DNA of 64,000 nt. Origin: Teichococcus vastitatis. GTDB lineage: Bacteria > Pseudomonadota > Alphaproteobacteria > Acetobacterales > Acetobacteraceae. The notes under the pieces are model-generated. The model did no database searches. It was not told the DNA's origin and was given only the letters and a program-made list of their open reading frames with translations. The stretch covers positions 1 through 64,000 of the forward strand of contig NZ_QXGS01000007.1 of assembly GCF_003604215.1 (NCBI RefSeq), given 5' to 3'. Positions 10,731 to 20,191 of this stretch are shown here, one piece after another. Positions within the stretch are counted from its first letter, which is position 1; the number at the start of each line of letters is the position of its first letter. The translations under genes were made by a program, and so were the position numbers.

Positions 10731-11819
10731 ATGGACGCTCACCCCCCTGTCATGATCGAGGTGCCGGTGCTGGAGGCGCTGGTACGCGACATGTTCACCG
10801 CCGCTGGCTGCAGCCCGGGGGAGGCGGGAATCATCGCCTCCCATCTCGTTGGCGCCAATCTGGCCGGGCATGACAGCCACGGGGTGGTGCGGGTGCCGCG
10901 TTACCTCGACTGGATGCGGTCGGGCTTCGTGCATGCCGGGCGCGAGCTGCAGACGGTGATGGATGGCGGCGCCTTCGTGCTGTTCGACGCGCAGTTCGGC
11001 TTCGGCCAGCCCATGGCCAAGCAGGCGGCGGAGGCCGGCATTGCCCGCGCGCGGGCGAACGGCGCGGCGGTGATCGCGCTGCGCAATGCCGGCCATGTCG
11101 GCCGCATCGGCCACTATGCCGAGATGGCGATGGAGGCCGGGCTGATCTCTGTCCATTTCGTCAACGTCGCCGGGTCCAACCTCGTCGCGCCCTATGGCGG
11201 GGTGGAACGGCGGCTGTCCACCGCGCCCTTCGCCGTCGGCGTGCCGCTGCCGGAACGACCGGTGGTGCTCGACTTCGCCACCTCCCGGGTGGCGGAAGGC
11301 AAGGTGCTGGTCGCGTCCAACGGCGGCAAGCCCCTGCCGCCGGACGCGCTGATCGAGCCGGACGGCACCCTGTCCGGCGATCCGCACACGCTGTATGGCG
11401 ACTACCCGCCGGTCGGGCTGCGGGAGGCGGGTAAGGGATCGGGTGCCATCCGCGCCTTCGGCGACCACAAGGGATCGGGCCTAGCGTTGATGTGCGAGCT
11501 GCTGGCCGGTGCCTTCACCGGCGGCGGCTGCGCCGGCCCCACCGCAGGCCGCGGCCGCATCAGCAACGGCATGCTGTCCATCTACCTGTCTCCGGCGCAT
11601 TTCGGCACGGAAGCGGATTTCCACCGCATCGGCCGCGAGTATGTCGACTGGTTCACCAGCAGCCGTCCGGCCAAGGCGGACGAGCCGGTGCTGCTGCCGG
11701 GCCAGCCCGAGGCCCGCACGCGTGCCGATCGCCTGGCGCAGGGCGTGCCGCTGCAGCCTGATACCTGGACCAGCCTGGTGCAGGCAGCCGCCGCGCTGGG
11801 GGTGGCGGCGCCGGCCTGA
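10731..11819 (+). CDS. Ldh-family NAD(P)-dependent oxidoreductase (malate/lactate/ureidoglycolate dehydrogenase type)
   Basis: A 362-residue member of the LDH2/MDH2 family, which is unrelated to classical MDH folds and oxidises 2-hydroxy acids such as malate, lactate, ureidoglycolate or sugar acids. The conserved HDSHGVVRVPRYLDWM, NAGHVGRIGHYAEMA and DFATSRVAEGKV segments are present. The ATG at 10731 is chosen because GAGAGGA precedes it and the upstream residues are Pro/Arg-rich noise. It closes the sugar-transport and dehydrogenase locus, which suggests a sugar-acid or polyol catabolic step. Confidence 0.87.
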   Translation: MDAHPPVMIEVPVLEALVRDMFTAAGCSPGEAGIIASHLVGANLAGHDSHGVVRVPRYLDWMRSGFVHAGRELQTVMDGGAFVLFDAQFGFGQPMAKQAAEAGIARARANGAAVIALRNAGHVGRIGHYAEMAMEAGLISVHFVNVAGSNLVAPYGGVERRLSTAPFAVGVPLPERPVVLDFATSRVAEGKVLVASNGGKPLPPDALIEPDGTLSGDPHTLYGDYPPVGLREAGKGSGAIRAFGDHKGSGLALMCELLAGAFTGGGCAGPTAGRGRISNGMLSIYLSPAHFGTEADFHRIGREYVDWFTSSRPAKADEPVLLPGQPEARTRADRLAQGVPLQPDTWTSLVQAAAALGVAAPA

Positions 11820-11826
11820 GGCAGGT

Positions 11827-11846
11827 GGCGGGCCGGCAGGCCCGCC
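11827..11846 (+). terminator. Probable terminator after the Ldh-family gene
   Basis: Inverted repeat GGCGGGCC / GGCCCGCC with a four-base GGCA loop, starting 8 bases after the stop. A moderately T-rich tail TTGGCTTTC follows. It probably ends the sugar-catabolic transcript before the glucosyltransferase gene. Confidence 0.5.
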
Positions 11847-11962
11847 TTGGCTTTCGCACCGTGCGGCCGAATGCGCTAGGTCTGGCCGAGGCCGGTGGTT
11901 CGCGCCGTGCCGCAGTGTTGAAGGCCGCCCCGCCCTTGCTGTCCTGCTTGTTCGCACCGACT

Positions 11963-13660
11963 ATGTCCGGTGCCCCCGGTGCCGGCGTCGCACCCCGCCG
12001 CTTCGCCTTTCTCGGCCTGTGCCTGCTGATCGGCACGGGGCTGCTCGCGTTGATGTTGCGGGTGCTGGCGCCCGGCGGCTGGACCGGCTGGGAGGTGCTG
12101 CTGCTGCTGGCCTGGCTCGGCACCTTGCCCTGGACAACGTTGTGCGCCGCCAATGCGCTGCTGGGCTTCGCGCTGCGGCTGCGGCGGCCGGTTTCCGACG
12201 CCGCGCCGCCTGGCCCGCCGCGCGGCACCACCGCCATCACGCTGTGCCTGCGGCACGAGGACACCGCCGCCGCCCTGGCCCGGCTGGTGCCGCTGCTGGA
12301 CGGGCTGGAAGCGGCCGGGGCAGGGCACCGCTTCGTCTTGTGGCTGCTCTCCGACTCGCAGGACCCGGTGGCGGTGGGGCGCGAGGAGGCGGCGGTGGCC
12401 GCCTTCGCAGCCTTGCGCACGCAGCGCCTGATCCCGGTGCGCTACCGGCGCCGCGCCGGGAATCCGGGCTTCAAGGCCGGCAACGTCATGGACTTCCTGG
12501 ACCACCATGCCGGCGGCCTGGAGTTCTTTCTCTGCCTCGACGCCGATTCGGAGATGTCCGCGGCGGCGGTGCTGCGGCTGGTGGCGATCATGGAAGCCGA
12601 TCCACTGCTGGCTATCCTGCAGCCGCTGATCGCCGGTCGCCCGGCCGCCACCGCCTTCACCCGGATGTTCCAGTTCGGCATGCGCGCCGGGATGCGGGTC
12701 TGGGCCGCCGGTCAGGATTGGTGGCAGGCCGACGAAGGGCCCTATTGGGGTCACAATGCGCTGCTGCGGATCGCGCCCTTCCGGGCGCATGCGCGCCTGG
12801 AGCCCCTGCCGGATGGCAGCCATATCCTGTCGCATGACCAGATCGAGGCGGTGCGACTGCACGCCGCCGGCTGGAAGGTGCGCTGCCTGCCGGATGACGA
12901 GGGCAGCCTGGAAGGCAATCCGCCGACCCTGCCGGACTTCCTGATCCGCGACCAGCGCTGGGGGGCGGGCAACATGCAGTACTGGGCGCTGCTGCGCCTG
13001 CCGGGGCTCAGGCCGATGGGCCGCTGGCAATTGTTGCAGGCGATCCTGTTGTTCGCCTCGGCGCCGCTGTGGCTGGTGCTATTGCTGGCGGCGGTGCTGA
13101 ACGCCGCCGCGCCCGGTGGCGCGGCGATCCTGGGGGCGGCCCCAGGGGCGACCCCGGGGGCGGCCCTTGGCGGGGGGGCGTTGTTCGTCCTGCTGGCCGC
13201 CAATTGGCTGGCGCTCTATGCACCGAAGCTGCTGGGCTATGCCGAGTTGCTGCTGCGGCCGGATCAGGCCGCGCGCTTCGGCGGCCGGAGGACGGTGGCC
13301 CGCGGCATCCTGGCGGAGCTGGTGTTCACCACCTTCTGCGACCCGCTGACGATGGCGGACAAGGCGCTGTTCCTGGTCCGCCTGCCATTCGGCGCGCGGA
13401 CCGGCTGGCTGCCGCAGAACCGCGACGCACGCGGCGTGCGCTGGCGCGATGCGGCACGGCTGCTCTGGCCGCAGGCGGTGCTAGGGGCGGTGACGCTGGG
13501 CGGGCTGGCCTCCGCGGGCGGCAGCGCCTGGCTATGGGGGCTGCCGGTGGCGGGGCCGCTGCTGCTCGGCATTCCCTTTGCCGTGCTCACGGCGCATCCC
13601 GGCTTCTCGGACCGCATCCGGCGCGCGCAGCTGTGCCATACGCCCGAGGAGATCGTTTGA
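11963..13660 (+). CDS. OpgH/MdoH-like glucan biosynthesis glucosyltransferase
   Basis: GT2-family membrane glucosyltransferase for osmoregulated periplasmic glucans. The start at 11963 gives 565 residues, far shorter than the roughly 850 residues of E. coli OpgH: the long N-terminal region is missing. Two transmembrane segments come first, then a catalytic domain with FKAGNVMDF, CLDADSEM (donor/metal aspartates), LSHDQIEA (general base region) and IRDQRWGAGN (the QxxRW-type motif), and then a hydrophobic C-terminal half. No opgG neighbour is visible. In Proteobacteria OpgH usually works with OpgG, so the partner may be elsewhere. Confidence 0.85.
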   Translation: MSGAPGAGVAPRRFAFLGLCLLIGTGLLALMLRVLAPGGWTGWEVLLLLAWLGTLPWTTLCAANALLGFALRLRRPVSDAAPPGPPRGTTAITLCLRHEDTAAALARLVPLLDGLEAAGAGHRFVLWLLSDSQDPVAVGREEAAVAAFAALRTQRLIPVRYRRRAGNPGFKAGNVMDFLDHHAGGLEFFLCLDADSEMSAAAVLRLVAIMEADPLLAILQPLIAGRPAATAFTRMFQFGMRAGMRVWAAGQDWWQADEGPYWGHNALLRIAPFRAHARLEPLPDGSHILSHDQIEAVRLHAAGWKVRCLPDDEGSLEGNPPTLPDFLIRDQRWGAGNMQYWALLRLPGLRPMGRWQLLQAILLFASAPLWLVLLLAAVLNAAAPGGAAILGAAPGATPGAALGGGALFVLLAANWLALYAPKLLGYAELLLRPDQAARFGGRRTVARGILAELVFTTFCDPLTMADKALFLVRLPFGARTGWLPQNRDARGVRWRDAARLLWPQAVLGAVTLGGLASAGGSAWLWGLPVAGPLLLGIPFAVLTAHPGFSDRIRRAQLCHTPEEIV

Positions 13661-13665
13661 GCCGG

Positions 13666-13863
13666 TCAGCCCTGCGGCCGGATGGTCCAGCCGGGAGGAG
13701 CGGGATAGTCGGCGGCATGGGGGTGGCCGCCCGTGACGGCCCCGGCCGGCACGCCGCCCTGCCACGCCTTCGGCAGTTCGGCGACCGCCATCGCCAGGGT
13801 CGGCACCGCCAGCAGCGCCAGCACGGCGGTGACGGCCAGATCGGCCAGGGTGATGGTTCTCAT
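13666..13863 (-). CDS. Small hypothetical membrane or secreted protein
   Basis: A 65-codon reading frame convergent with the OpgH-like gene. The product starts MRTITLADLAVTAVLALLAV, a plausible signal peptide or single membrane segment, and ends in a Gly/Pro/His-rich tail (GGHPHAADYPAPPGW). The codons have GC-rich third positions like neighbouring genes. There is no strong Shine-Dalgarno sequence. I do not recognise the family. It could also be chance. Confidence 0.4.
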   Translation of the reverse strand: MRTITLADLAVTAVLALLAVPTLAMAVAELPKAWQGGVPAGAVTGGHPHAADYPAPPGWTIRPQG

Positions 13864-13946
13864 GCTGGCGGCGATCCGTCGGTGGTTCCTGCACAACATC
13901 AACGGCGGCAACCGGAGCCGGGTTGCCGGCCAAGCCACAGGATGGC

Positions 13947-14450
13947 TCAGAACCGCAGCACCATCAGGTGTTCGTCATGGTAGGTAGCGCCGATCTTCAG
14001 CGCCCGCGTCTCCAGCGCCCAGTCGGCGAAGCCGGCGCGCCGGTACAGCGCTCTGGCCGCGGCATTGCCGCGGGTCACGGACAGCCGGACTTCCTCGACA
14101 TGCTGCCGCGCATGAACCAGCACGGCCCGCAGCAGGGCCGGCGCCAGCCCGCTGCCGCGCGCCGCCGGGCGCAGATAAACACCCCAGAGCAGGCCCTTGT
14201 GCCGCTGCTTCTCGGCCTGTGGCACGGCCAGAGCCATGATCCCGGCCATTTCCTCCGCGCCGTCCAGCCAGCCGCCGAAGACGGCGCCGTCGGCGATCCG
14301 GGCGGTGAAGACGCCGGCGGGCTGCGCCGCTTCCTCCGCCACGCTGCTGCCGAACGCTTCCGGATGCGCCGCCAGCGCTTCCAGCCGCATGGCGCGAAAC
14401 GCCTCCGCATCCGCCACGCCGAGGCGGCGGATGCGGAAGCGGTCAGTCAT
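13947..14450 (-). CDS. GNAT-family N-acetyltransferase
   Basis: A 167-residue acetyltransferase with acceptor unknown. It carries the N-terminal [20 protein letters not shown], the acetyl-CoA-binding strand and loop [20 protein letters not shown] (an R-G-x-G-L/A variant), and the C-terminal [13 protein letters not shown] motif typical of the fold. The ATG at 14450 overlaps the end of ftsK by 8 bases, suggesting co-translation with it; an upstream in-frame ATG would lie inside ftsK. Confidence 0.85.
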   Translation of the reverse strand: MTDRFRIRRLGVADAEAFRAMRLEALAAHPEAFGSSVAEEAAQPAGVFTARIADGAVFGGWLDGAEEMAGIMALAVPQAEKQRHKGLLWGVYLRPAARGSGLAPALLRAVLVHARQHVEEVRLSVTRGNAAARALYRRAGFADWALETRALKIGATYHDEHLMVLRF

Positions 14451-17202
14451 CGCTGCGCCGCGCCAGCACCTCGCGCTTGCCGACATGGTTGGCCGGGCCC
14501 ACCACGCCTTCCTTTTCCATCTGCTCGATCAGCTTGGCAGCGCGGTTGTAGCCGATGGAAAGGTGCCGCTGGATGAACGAGGTGGAAGCCTTGCCTTCCC
14601 GCGTCACCAGCGCCACCGCCTGATCGAACAGGCCTTTCTCGCCATCCGAGGCGCCGGCGATGCCGGACAGGCCGCTGTCGCCGCCTTCCTCCTCGTCCGA
14701 TTCGGTGACTTCCTCGATATAGGCGGGCTCGCCCTGCTCGCGCAGCCAGTCCACCACCTTCTCCACCTCGCTGTCGGACACGAAGGGGCCGTGTACGCGG
14801 GCGACGCGGCCGCCGCCGGCCATGTGCAGCATGTCGCCCTGGCCCAGCAGCTGCTCGGCGCCCATCTCGCCCAGGATGGTGCGGCTGTCGATCTTGGAGG
14901 TCACCTGGAAGGAGATGCGGGTCGGGAAGTTGGCCTTGATGGTGCCGGTGATAACGTCCACCGAGGGGCGCTGCGTCGCCATGATGACGTGGATGCCGGC
15001 GGCGCGCGCCATCTGCGCCAGGCGCTGCACGGCGGCCTCGATCTCCTTGCCGGCGACGATCATCAGGTCGGCCATCTCGTCGATGACCACCACGATCATC
15101 GGCAGCGGCTCCAGCGCCAGGGGCTGGTCCTCGAACACCGGCTTGCCGGTGTCGGGGTCGAAGCCGGTCTGCACGCGGCGGCTCAGCACCTCGCCGCGCG
15201 CGCTCGCGGCCTGCACCTTCTCGTTGTAGCCGCCGATGTTGCGCACGCCGAGCTGCGACATGGCGCGGTAGCGGCGCTCCATCTCGCGCACCGTCCATTT
15301 CAGCGCGCCGATCGCCTTGGTGGGCTCCGTCACCACCGGTGCCAGCAGGTGCGGGATGCGGTCATAGACCGACAGCTCCAGCATCTTCGGGTCGATCATG
15401 ATAAAGCGGCACTCGTCCGGGCTGAAACGGTAGAGCAGCGACAGGATCATGGTGTTGATGCCAACCGACTTGCCCGAGCCGGTGGTGCCGGCGATCAGCA
15501 GATGCGGCATGCGGGCGAGGTCGGCGATCACCGGCGCGCCGCCGATGTCCTTGCCCAGCGCCAGCGGCAGCTTGCCGGAATGGCGGCGCCAATCCTCGGC
15601 CGTCATCATCTCGGAGAAGAACACCATCTCCCGCTTGGCGTTCGGCAGCTCGATGCCGATGACGTTGCGGCCGGGCACGGTGGCGATGCGCACGGCGACC
15701 ACGCTCATGGAGCGCGCGATGTCATCGGCCAGGCCGATGACGCGGGCCGATTTGGTGCCGGGCGCCGGTTCCAACTCGTACAGCGTCACCACCGGACCGG
15801 GGCGGATCTCCGCGATGCGGCCGCGCACGCCGTAATCCTCCAGCACGGATTCCAGCAGGCGGGCGTTGTTCTGCAGGGCTTCCTCGGAAGGGCCGGCGGC
15901 GCGGCGCACGGGCGGCGGTGCCAGCAGGTCGAGCGGCGGCAACTGGAAGGGCGCGGCCTCACGCGCCGGCTCCGGCCTGGCGCGGCGCGGCAGCACGCGG
16001 TCCAGCATGCGCGGGCCGGGCCCGGGGGCCGGGGAAGCCTCGGGCTTCGGGCGCGGCGGCGGCTCGGGTGCCAGCAGCGCGAGGTCGTCCGCCTCATCCT
16101 CCTCCGGCTCATCGAAAGGCGGTGGCGGCTCCTTGCGGGCATCGCGCACCAGCGGCGGCGCCGCCGCCTCGCGCGCCAGCCGGGAGATCGACGGCTCGGC
16201 GGCCCGGCGCTCCCCAGGGGCGTGCAGCACCGGGGCGCGGCGCTCGCGGCGGCTGCCGGCGTCCGGCGCCGCTTCGGCCACGGCCTCGTCGGCGGCACGC
16301 AGCATGGCGGCCAGCTGCGGCGACGGAGCCTCGCTGCGGCGGTTCAGCAGGCCGCCGACGGCGCCGCCCACCGCCAGAAAGGGGCGGGCCAGCCGGGTGG
16401 CGACGCTGGGACCGGCATCCTCGGCCTCGTCCGCTTCCGGTTCCGGCTGCCAGCCCGGGGCAGGCTGCGGCGCCGGCGTGGCGGCGCGGGCGAACAGGCG
16501 CGAGGTCAGATCGACGCCGCCCCGCGCCGCGCCGCCGGCGGCGCGGCCGGCCTGCTTGCCGGCCTGACGCCACACCATCAGCGGCACGGCCAGGGCCGAG
16601 AAGCTGAGCCAGCCGGCCAGGGCGATGATCACCACCTGCGCCACCACGGTGCCGAAGGGGCCGAACACGGCGCTGCCGGTGCCCTGCACGGCGTTGGCGA
16701 GCAAGAGGCCCATGGCGCCGCCGGGTCCTGTGGCGGCGGGCGCTCCGGATGGCAGCGGCGCCAGCGCCAGCGCGGCGGCCAGCATCGGCACTGCCGCCAG
16801 CACGGCCGCGATGCGTCCGGGAAAGGGTGCCAGGCCGCGATGCGTCGCCAGGCGCCAGGCCCAGCCCAGTGACACGCCCACCGGCAACAGCGCCGCCCAG
16901 CCGAAGGATTGCAGCAGCAGGTCGGCGGTGATCGCGCCGGCCGGGCCGGCCAGGTTGGTGGGCGCCCGCGCGGTGGCGGTGGAGAGCGACGGATCAGCGG
17001 GGTTGTAGCTGACCAGTGCCACCAGCAGGGCCAGCCCGACGAGCCCCAGAACCAGCCCCAGCATCTCCGCGCCGCGGCGCCGCAGGGTGGCGATCACGGC
17101 GGGCGAGGCGAAGCGGCGCGGCGCGCTGCCGCGCTCGGGTTGCGAGGGGGTGCGGGACGGGGAACGGCGATCGGCTAGGGCGCGCGGCATTGGCCTCAAC
17201 AT
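14443..17202 (-). CDS. ftsK: DNA translocase FtsK
   Basis: Septum-located DNA pump that clears and aligns chromosome termini for XerCD recombination. The 919 residues comprise about four N-terminal membrane segments (roughly residues 40-200), a Pro/Ala/Glu-rich linker of about 280 residues, the RecA-like motor with Walker A GTTGSGKS near residue 570 and Walker [12 protein letters not shown] near 706, and a C-terminal gamma winged helix ([21 protein letters not shown]) that reads KOPS-like sites. A second ATG four codons in is an equally possible start. A GNAT gene follows with an 8-base overlap. Confidence 0.95.
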   Translation of the reverse strand: MLRPMPRALADRRSPSRTPSQPERGSAPRRFASPAVIATLRRRGAEMLGLVLGLVGLALLVALVSYNPADPSLSTATARAPTNLAGPAGAITADLLLQSFGWAALLPVGVSLGWAWRLATHRGLAPFPGRIAAVLAAVPMLAAALALAPLPSGAPAATGPGGAMGLLLANAVQGTGSAVFGPFGTVVAQVVIIALAGWLSFSALAVPLMVWRQAGKQAGRAAGGAARGGVDLTSRLFARAATPAPQPAPGWQPEPEADEAEDAGPSVATRLARPFLAVGGAVGGLLNRRSEAPSPQLAAMLRAADEAVAEAAPDAGSRRERRAPVLHAPGERRAAEPSISRLAREAAAPPLVRDARKEPPPPFDEPEEDEADDLALLAPEPPPRPKPEASPAPGPGPRMLDRVLPRRARPEPAREAAPFQLPPLDLLAPPPVRRAAGPSEEALQNNARLLESVLEDYGVRGRIAEIRPGPVVTLYELEPAPGTKSARVIGLADDIARSMSVVAVRIATVPGRNVIGIELPNAKREMVFFSEMMTAEDWRRHSGKLPLALGKDIGGAPVIADLARMPHLLIAGTTGSGKSVGINTMILSLLYRFSPDECRFIMIDPKMLELSVYDRIPHLLAPVVTEPTKAIGALKWTVREMERRYRAMSQLGVRNIGGYNEKVQAASARGEVLSRRVQTGFDPDTGKPVFEDQPLALEPLPMIVVVIDEMADLMIVAGKEIEAAVQRLAQMARAAGIHVIMATQRPSVDVITGTIKANFPTRISFQVTSKIDSRTILGEMGAEQLLGQGDMLHMAGGGRVARVHGPFVSDSEVEKVVDWLREQGEPAYIEEVTESDEEEGGDSGLSGIAGASDGEKGLFDQAVALVTREGKASTSFIQRHLSIGYNRAAKLIEQMEKEGVVGPANHVGKREVLARRSDD

Positions 17203-17311
17203 GGCTGTTGCTCAGTGAGGCCCGGAAGCTAACACGGCAAAGGTTTGGAACAGAAGGAAAGTGATGCGGGAAAAACCCCGCGGCCCGCTGCTTCCGCCGC
17301 TCGCCGCCGGC

Positions 17312-19096
17312 TCAGCTTCCGCCGGGCAGGATGCGACTCGCGACCTGCCGCGCCGTGTTGCCCAGCACCGAGCCTAGCTCCGGCTCCCCGAACATGCTGC
17401 GCATGAAGGCCTGAGCCTGCTTCAGCGTGATGTGCGGCGGCAGGGGCGGCACGTTGGGGTCGGTGCGCACGTCGAGCACCACGGGGACGTCGGAGCGCAG
17501 CGCCTCGTCCCAGGCGGCGCCGAGCTGTTCCGGATCATCCACCGCGATGCCGCGCAGCCCTGCCAGCTCGGCCATGCGGGCATAGGAGAATTCCGGCAGG
17601 CTCTGCGAGCCGAGGAATTTCGGATCGCCGCCCATCACCCGCTGTTCCCAAGTCACCTGGTTGAGGTCGCGGTTATTCAGCACCAGCACGGCGAATCGCG
17701 GGCTGGCCCAGTCCCGCCAATAGCGGCTGACGGTCAGCAACTCGTTCATGCCGTTCATCTGCATGGCGCCGTCGCCGCAGATGGCGATCACCGGCCGCTC
17801 CGGATAGGCGAATTTGGCGGCGATGGCGTACGGCATGCCCGAGCCCATGCTGGCCAGCCCGCCCGACAGGCTGGCCAGCATGCCCCGCCTCAGCTTGACG
17901 TCCCGCGCATACCAGTTGGTGGAGGAGCCGGAATCGGCACCGATGATCACGTCCTCCGGCAGGCGCTTCGACAGCTCGGTGAAGACGCGCTGCGGATTGA
18001 TCGGATCGGCCTTGGCCATGGCCCGCTTCTCGGACAGGCGCCACCAATCCTCAGTCCAGCCGCCGATCCGCTCGCGCCAGCGGCCCTTCTCCTTGGGCTG
18101 CAGCAGGGGCAGCAGGGCGCGCAGCGTGGCGGCGGCGTCGCCGACGAGGTTCACCTCCATCGGATAGCGCAGGCTGAGCATGGCGGGATCGCGGTCGATC
18201 TGAACGCCGCGGGCGGCGCCCTCCTTCGGCAGGAACTCGGAATACGGGAAGGAGGAGCCGACCATCAGCAGGGTGTCGCATTCCTGCATCAGCTTCCAGG
18301 AGGCCTCGGTGCCGAGCAGGCCGATCGAGCCGGTAACCCAGGGCAGGTCGTCCGGCACCGCGGCCTTGCCGAGCAGCGCCTTGGCGATCCCCGCCTCCAG
18401 CACGCCGGCCACCGACAACACCTCGTCCGTGGCGCCGAGCGCGCCGGCCCCCACCAGCATGGCCACCTTCCTGCCGGCGTTGAGCACCTCGGCCGCCTGC
18501 CGCAGGGTCGCGTCCGTGGGCACCACATGCGGCTCGGAATGGCCCACGCCGGTGTGGATGGTGCCATGGGCATGCGGCGGGGTTTCCACCGCCGGCAACT
18601 CCTGGATGTCGTTCGGCATAATGATGCAGGTGATCTGCCGTTTGCTGACGGCGATGCGCATGGCGCGGTCGATCAGGTGGCGGATCTGTTCCGGCACGCT
18701 GGCCTGCTGCACATAGCCGCAGACGTCGCGGAACAGCGCCGACAGGTCCACTTCCTGCTGGTAATGGCCGCCGAGCGCGGCGCGCGCCTGCTGGCCGACG
18801 ATGGCCAGCACCGGCATGTGGTCGGCCTTGGCGTCGTACAGCCCGTTCAGCAGGTGGATGGCGCCGGGGCCGGAGGTGGCGAGGCAGACGCCGACTTCCC
18901 CCGTGTACTTGGCATGCGCCCCGGCCATGAAGGCGGCCATCTCCTCGTGCCGGGCCTGCACGAAGTGGATCCGCTCCTTGGCGCGGTCGAGCGCGCCGAT
19001 CAGCCCGTTGATGCCGTCTCCGGGATAGCCGTAGACCCGCTTCACGCCCCATTGTCCCAGGCGTTCCCAGACGAAATCGGCAACGGTCTTGGCCAT
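17312..19096 (-). CDS. TPP-dependent enzyme, pyruvate oxidase/PoxB-like
   Basis: Thiamine-pyrophosphate enzyme of 594 residues in the acetolactate synthase, pyruvate oxidase and pyruvate:quinone dehydrogenase group. The N-terminal domain has YGYPGDGINGL and the cofactor-activating glutamate in QARHEEMAAFMAGAHAK. The C-terminal TPP site reads GDGAMQMNGMNEL down to LVLNNRDLNQVTWEQ. The C-terminal lipid-binding helix of E. coli PoxB is not obvious. The ATG at 19096 follows AAGGAAG at a normal distance. It probably decarboxylates pyruvate or a related 2-oxo acid; the exact reaction is uncertain. It is transcribed downstream of a sugar ABC operon. Confidence 0.82.
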   Translation of the reverse strand: MAKTVADFVWERLGQWGVKRVYGYPGDGINGLIGALDRAKERIHFVQARHEEMAAFMAGAHAKYTGEVGVCLATSGPGAIHLLNGLYDAKADHMPVLAIVGQQARAALGGHYQQEVDLSALFRDVCGYVQQASVPEQIRHLIDRAMRIAVSKRQITCIIMPNDIQELPAVETPPHAHGTIHTGVGHSEPHVVPTDATLRQAAEVLNAGRKVAMLVGAGALGATDEVLSVAGVLEAGIAKALLGKAAVPDDLPWVTGSIGLLGTEASWKLMQECDTLLMVGSSFPYSEFLPKEGAARGVQIDRDPAMLSLRYPMEVNLVGDAAATLRALLPLLQPKEKGRWRERIGGWTEDWWRLSEKRAMAKADPINPQRVFTELSKRLPEDVIIGADSGSSTNWYARDVKLRRGMLASLSGGLASMGSGMPYAIAAKFAYPERPVIAICGDGAMQMNGMNELLTVSRYWRDWASPRFAVLVLNNRDLNQVTWEQRVMGGDPKFLGSQSLPEFSYARMAELAGLRGIAVDDPEQLGAAWDEALRSDVPVVLDVRTDPNVPPLPPHITLKQAQAFMRSMFGEPELGSVLGNTARQVASRILPGGS

Positions 19097-19207
19097 GGGG
19101 AGGCTTCCTTCAGGGTGGTGGGGCAGTGCCTGGACCAACGCGGAGTGGGAAGGGGATGTTGCCGCCCGGCCTGCTGCTGCCAGGAAGCCTCGGCGGCAGA
19201 TCAGGTG

Positions 19208-20191
19208 CTATTCGGCCGGGGCGTGCCCTTGTGCCCGGCTGAGCTGGATGCGCTGCTTGCGTTGCCCCAGCTGCTGGTCGGCGATCACGCCGAGCAGGAT
19301 CACGCCCCCCATCACCGCGAAGTTGAGCGAGGACGGGATGCCCAGGATGTTCACCAGGTTCTGCAGGATCTGCAGCAGCACCGTGCCCAGCACGATGCCG
19401 AGGATGCTGCCCTCTCCCCCCCGCAGCGAGCAGCCGCCCAGCACCGCCGCGGCGATGGCATACAACTCGTAGAAGCTGCCGAAGGAGGATGGCGAGACGG
19501 AGGAGGTGTAGAACACCAGCAGCACCCCGGCGAGCCCGGCCAGCGCGCCGCCGAGCAGGTAGGCGCCGGTGATCACCGCGTCCGTGTTGATGCCGGAATG
19601 CCGCGCCGCCTCCTCGTTGCGGCCGACGGCGTACAGATAGCGGCCGAACACCGTGCGGTGCAGCACCACGGCCATGATGATGGCCACCACCACCATGATG
19701 ATGAACGGGTTCGGGATGCCGAAGGAGCGGCCGGACGCCAGCCAGGACACGGTGTCGATGTCGCCGGCATAACCGAAGCCGCTGGTGGAATCCTGCGTGT
19801 AGTAGCGGGCGATGCCCCGGTAGATCAGCAGGCCGCACAGCGTCACCACGAAGGGCTGCAGCTTCAGCCGCGTCACCAGCAGCCCGTGCAGCAATCCCAG
19901 CGCCAGGCCGATGCCGATCGTCGCCAGCACGGCCAGCGGCCAGAACAGCTCGAAATTCACCAGCAGGTCCACCAGGACCACGCCCAGCAGCGCGAACATC
20001 GAACCCACCGACAGGTCGATGCCGCCGGTGATGATGATCAGCCCCTGGCCGATGGCGAAGATGCCGAACAGGCCGATCAGGTTGGCCATGTTCAGAAGGT
20101 TCACCCCGGACAGGAACAGCGGGTTCAGCGCCGCCGTGATGCCGCCGATGACCACCAGCAGCAGGGCGAGGCCCAGTTCCTTTTTGCTCAT
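19208..20191 (-). CDS. CUT2 sugar ABC permease, RbsC-like
   Basis: Permease of 327 residues with about eight to ten hydrophobic segments. It has the RbsC-type motif GQGLIIITGGIDLSVGSM in the first third and AVGRNEEAARHSGIN in the middle, diagnostic of the ribose/galactose/xylose BPD_transp_2 group. It is the last gene of a four-gene minus-strand cluster, overlapping the ATPase gene by four bases (ATGA). The imported sugar is not deducible. Confidence 0.9.
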   Translation of the reverse strand: MSKKELGLALLLVVIGGITAALNPLFLSGVNLLNMANLIGLFGIFAIGQGLIIITGGIDLSVGSMFALLGVVLVDLLVNFELFWPLAVLATIGIGLALGLLHGLLVTRLKLQPFVVTLCGLLIYRGIARYYTQDSTSGFGYAGDIDTVSWLASGRSFGIPNPFIIMVVVAIIMAVVLHRTVFGRYLYAVGRNEEAARHSGINTDAVITGAYLLGGALAGLAGVLLVFYTSSVSPSSFGSFYELYAIAAAVLGGCSLRGGEGSILGIVLGTVLLQILQNLVNILGIPSSLNFAVMGGVILLGVIADQQLGQRKQRIQLSRAQGHAPAE

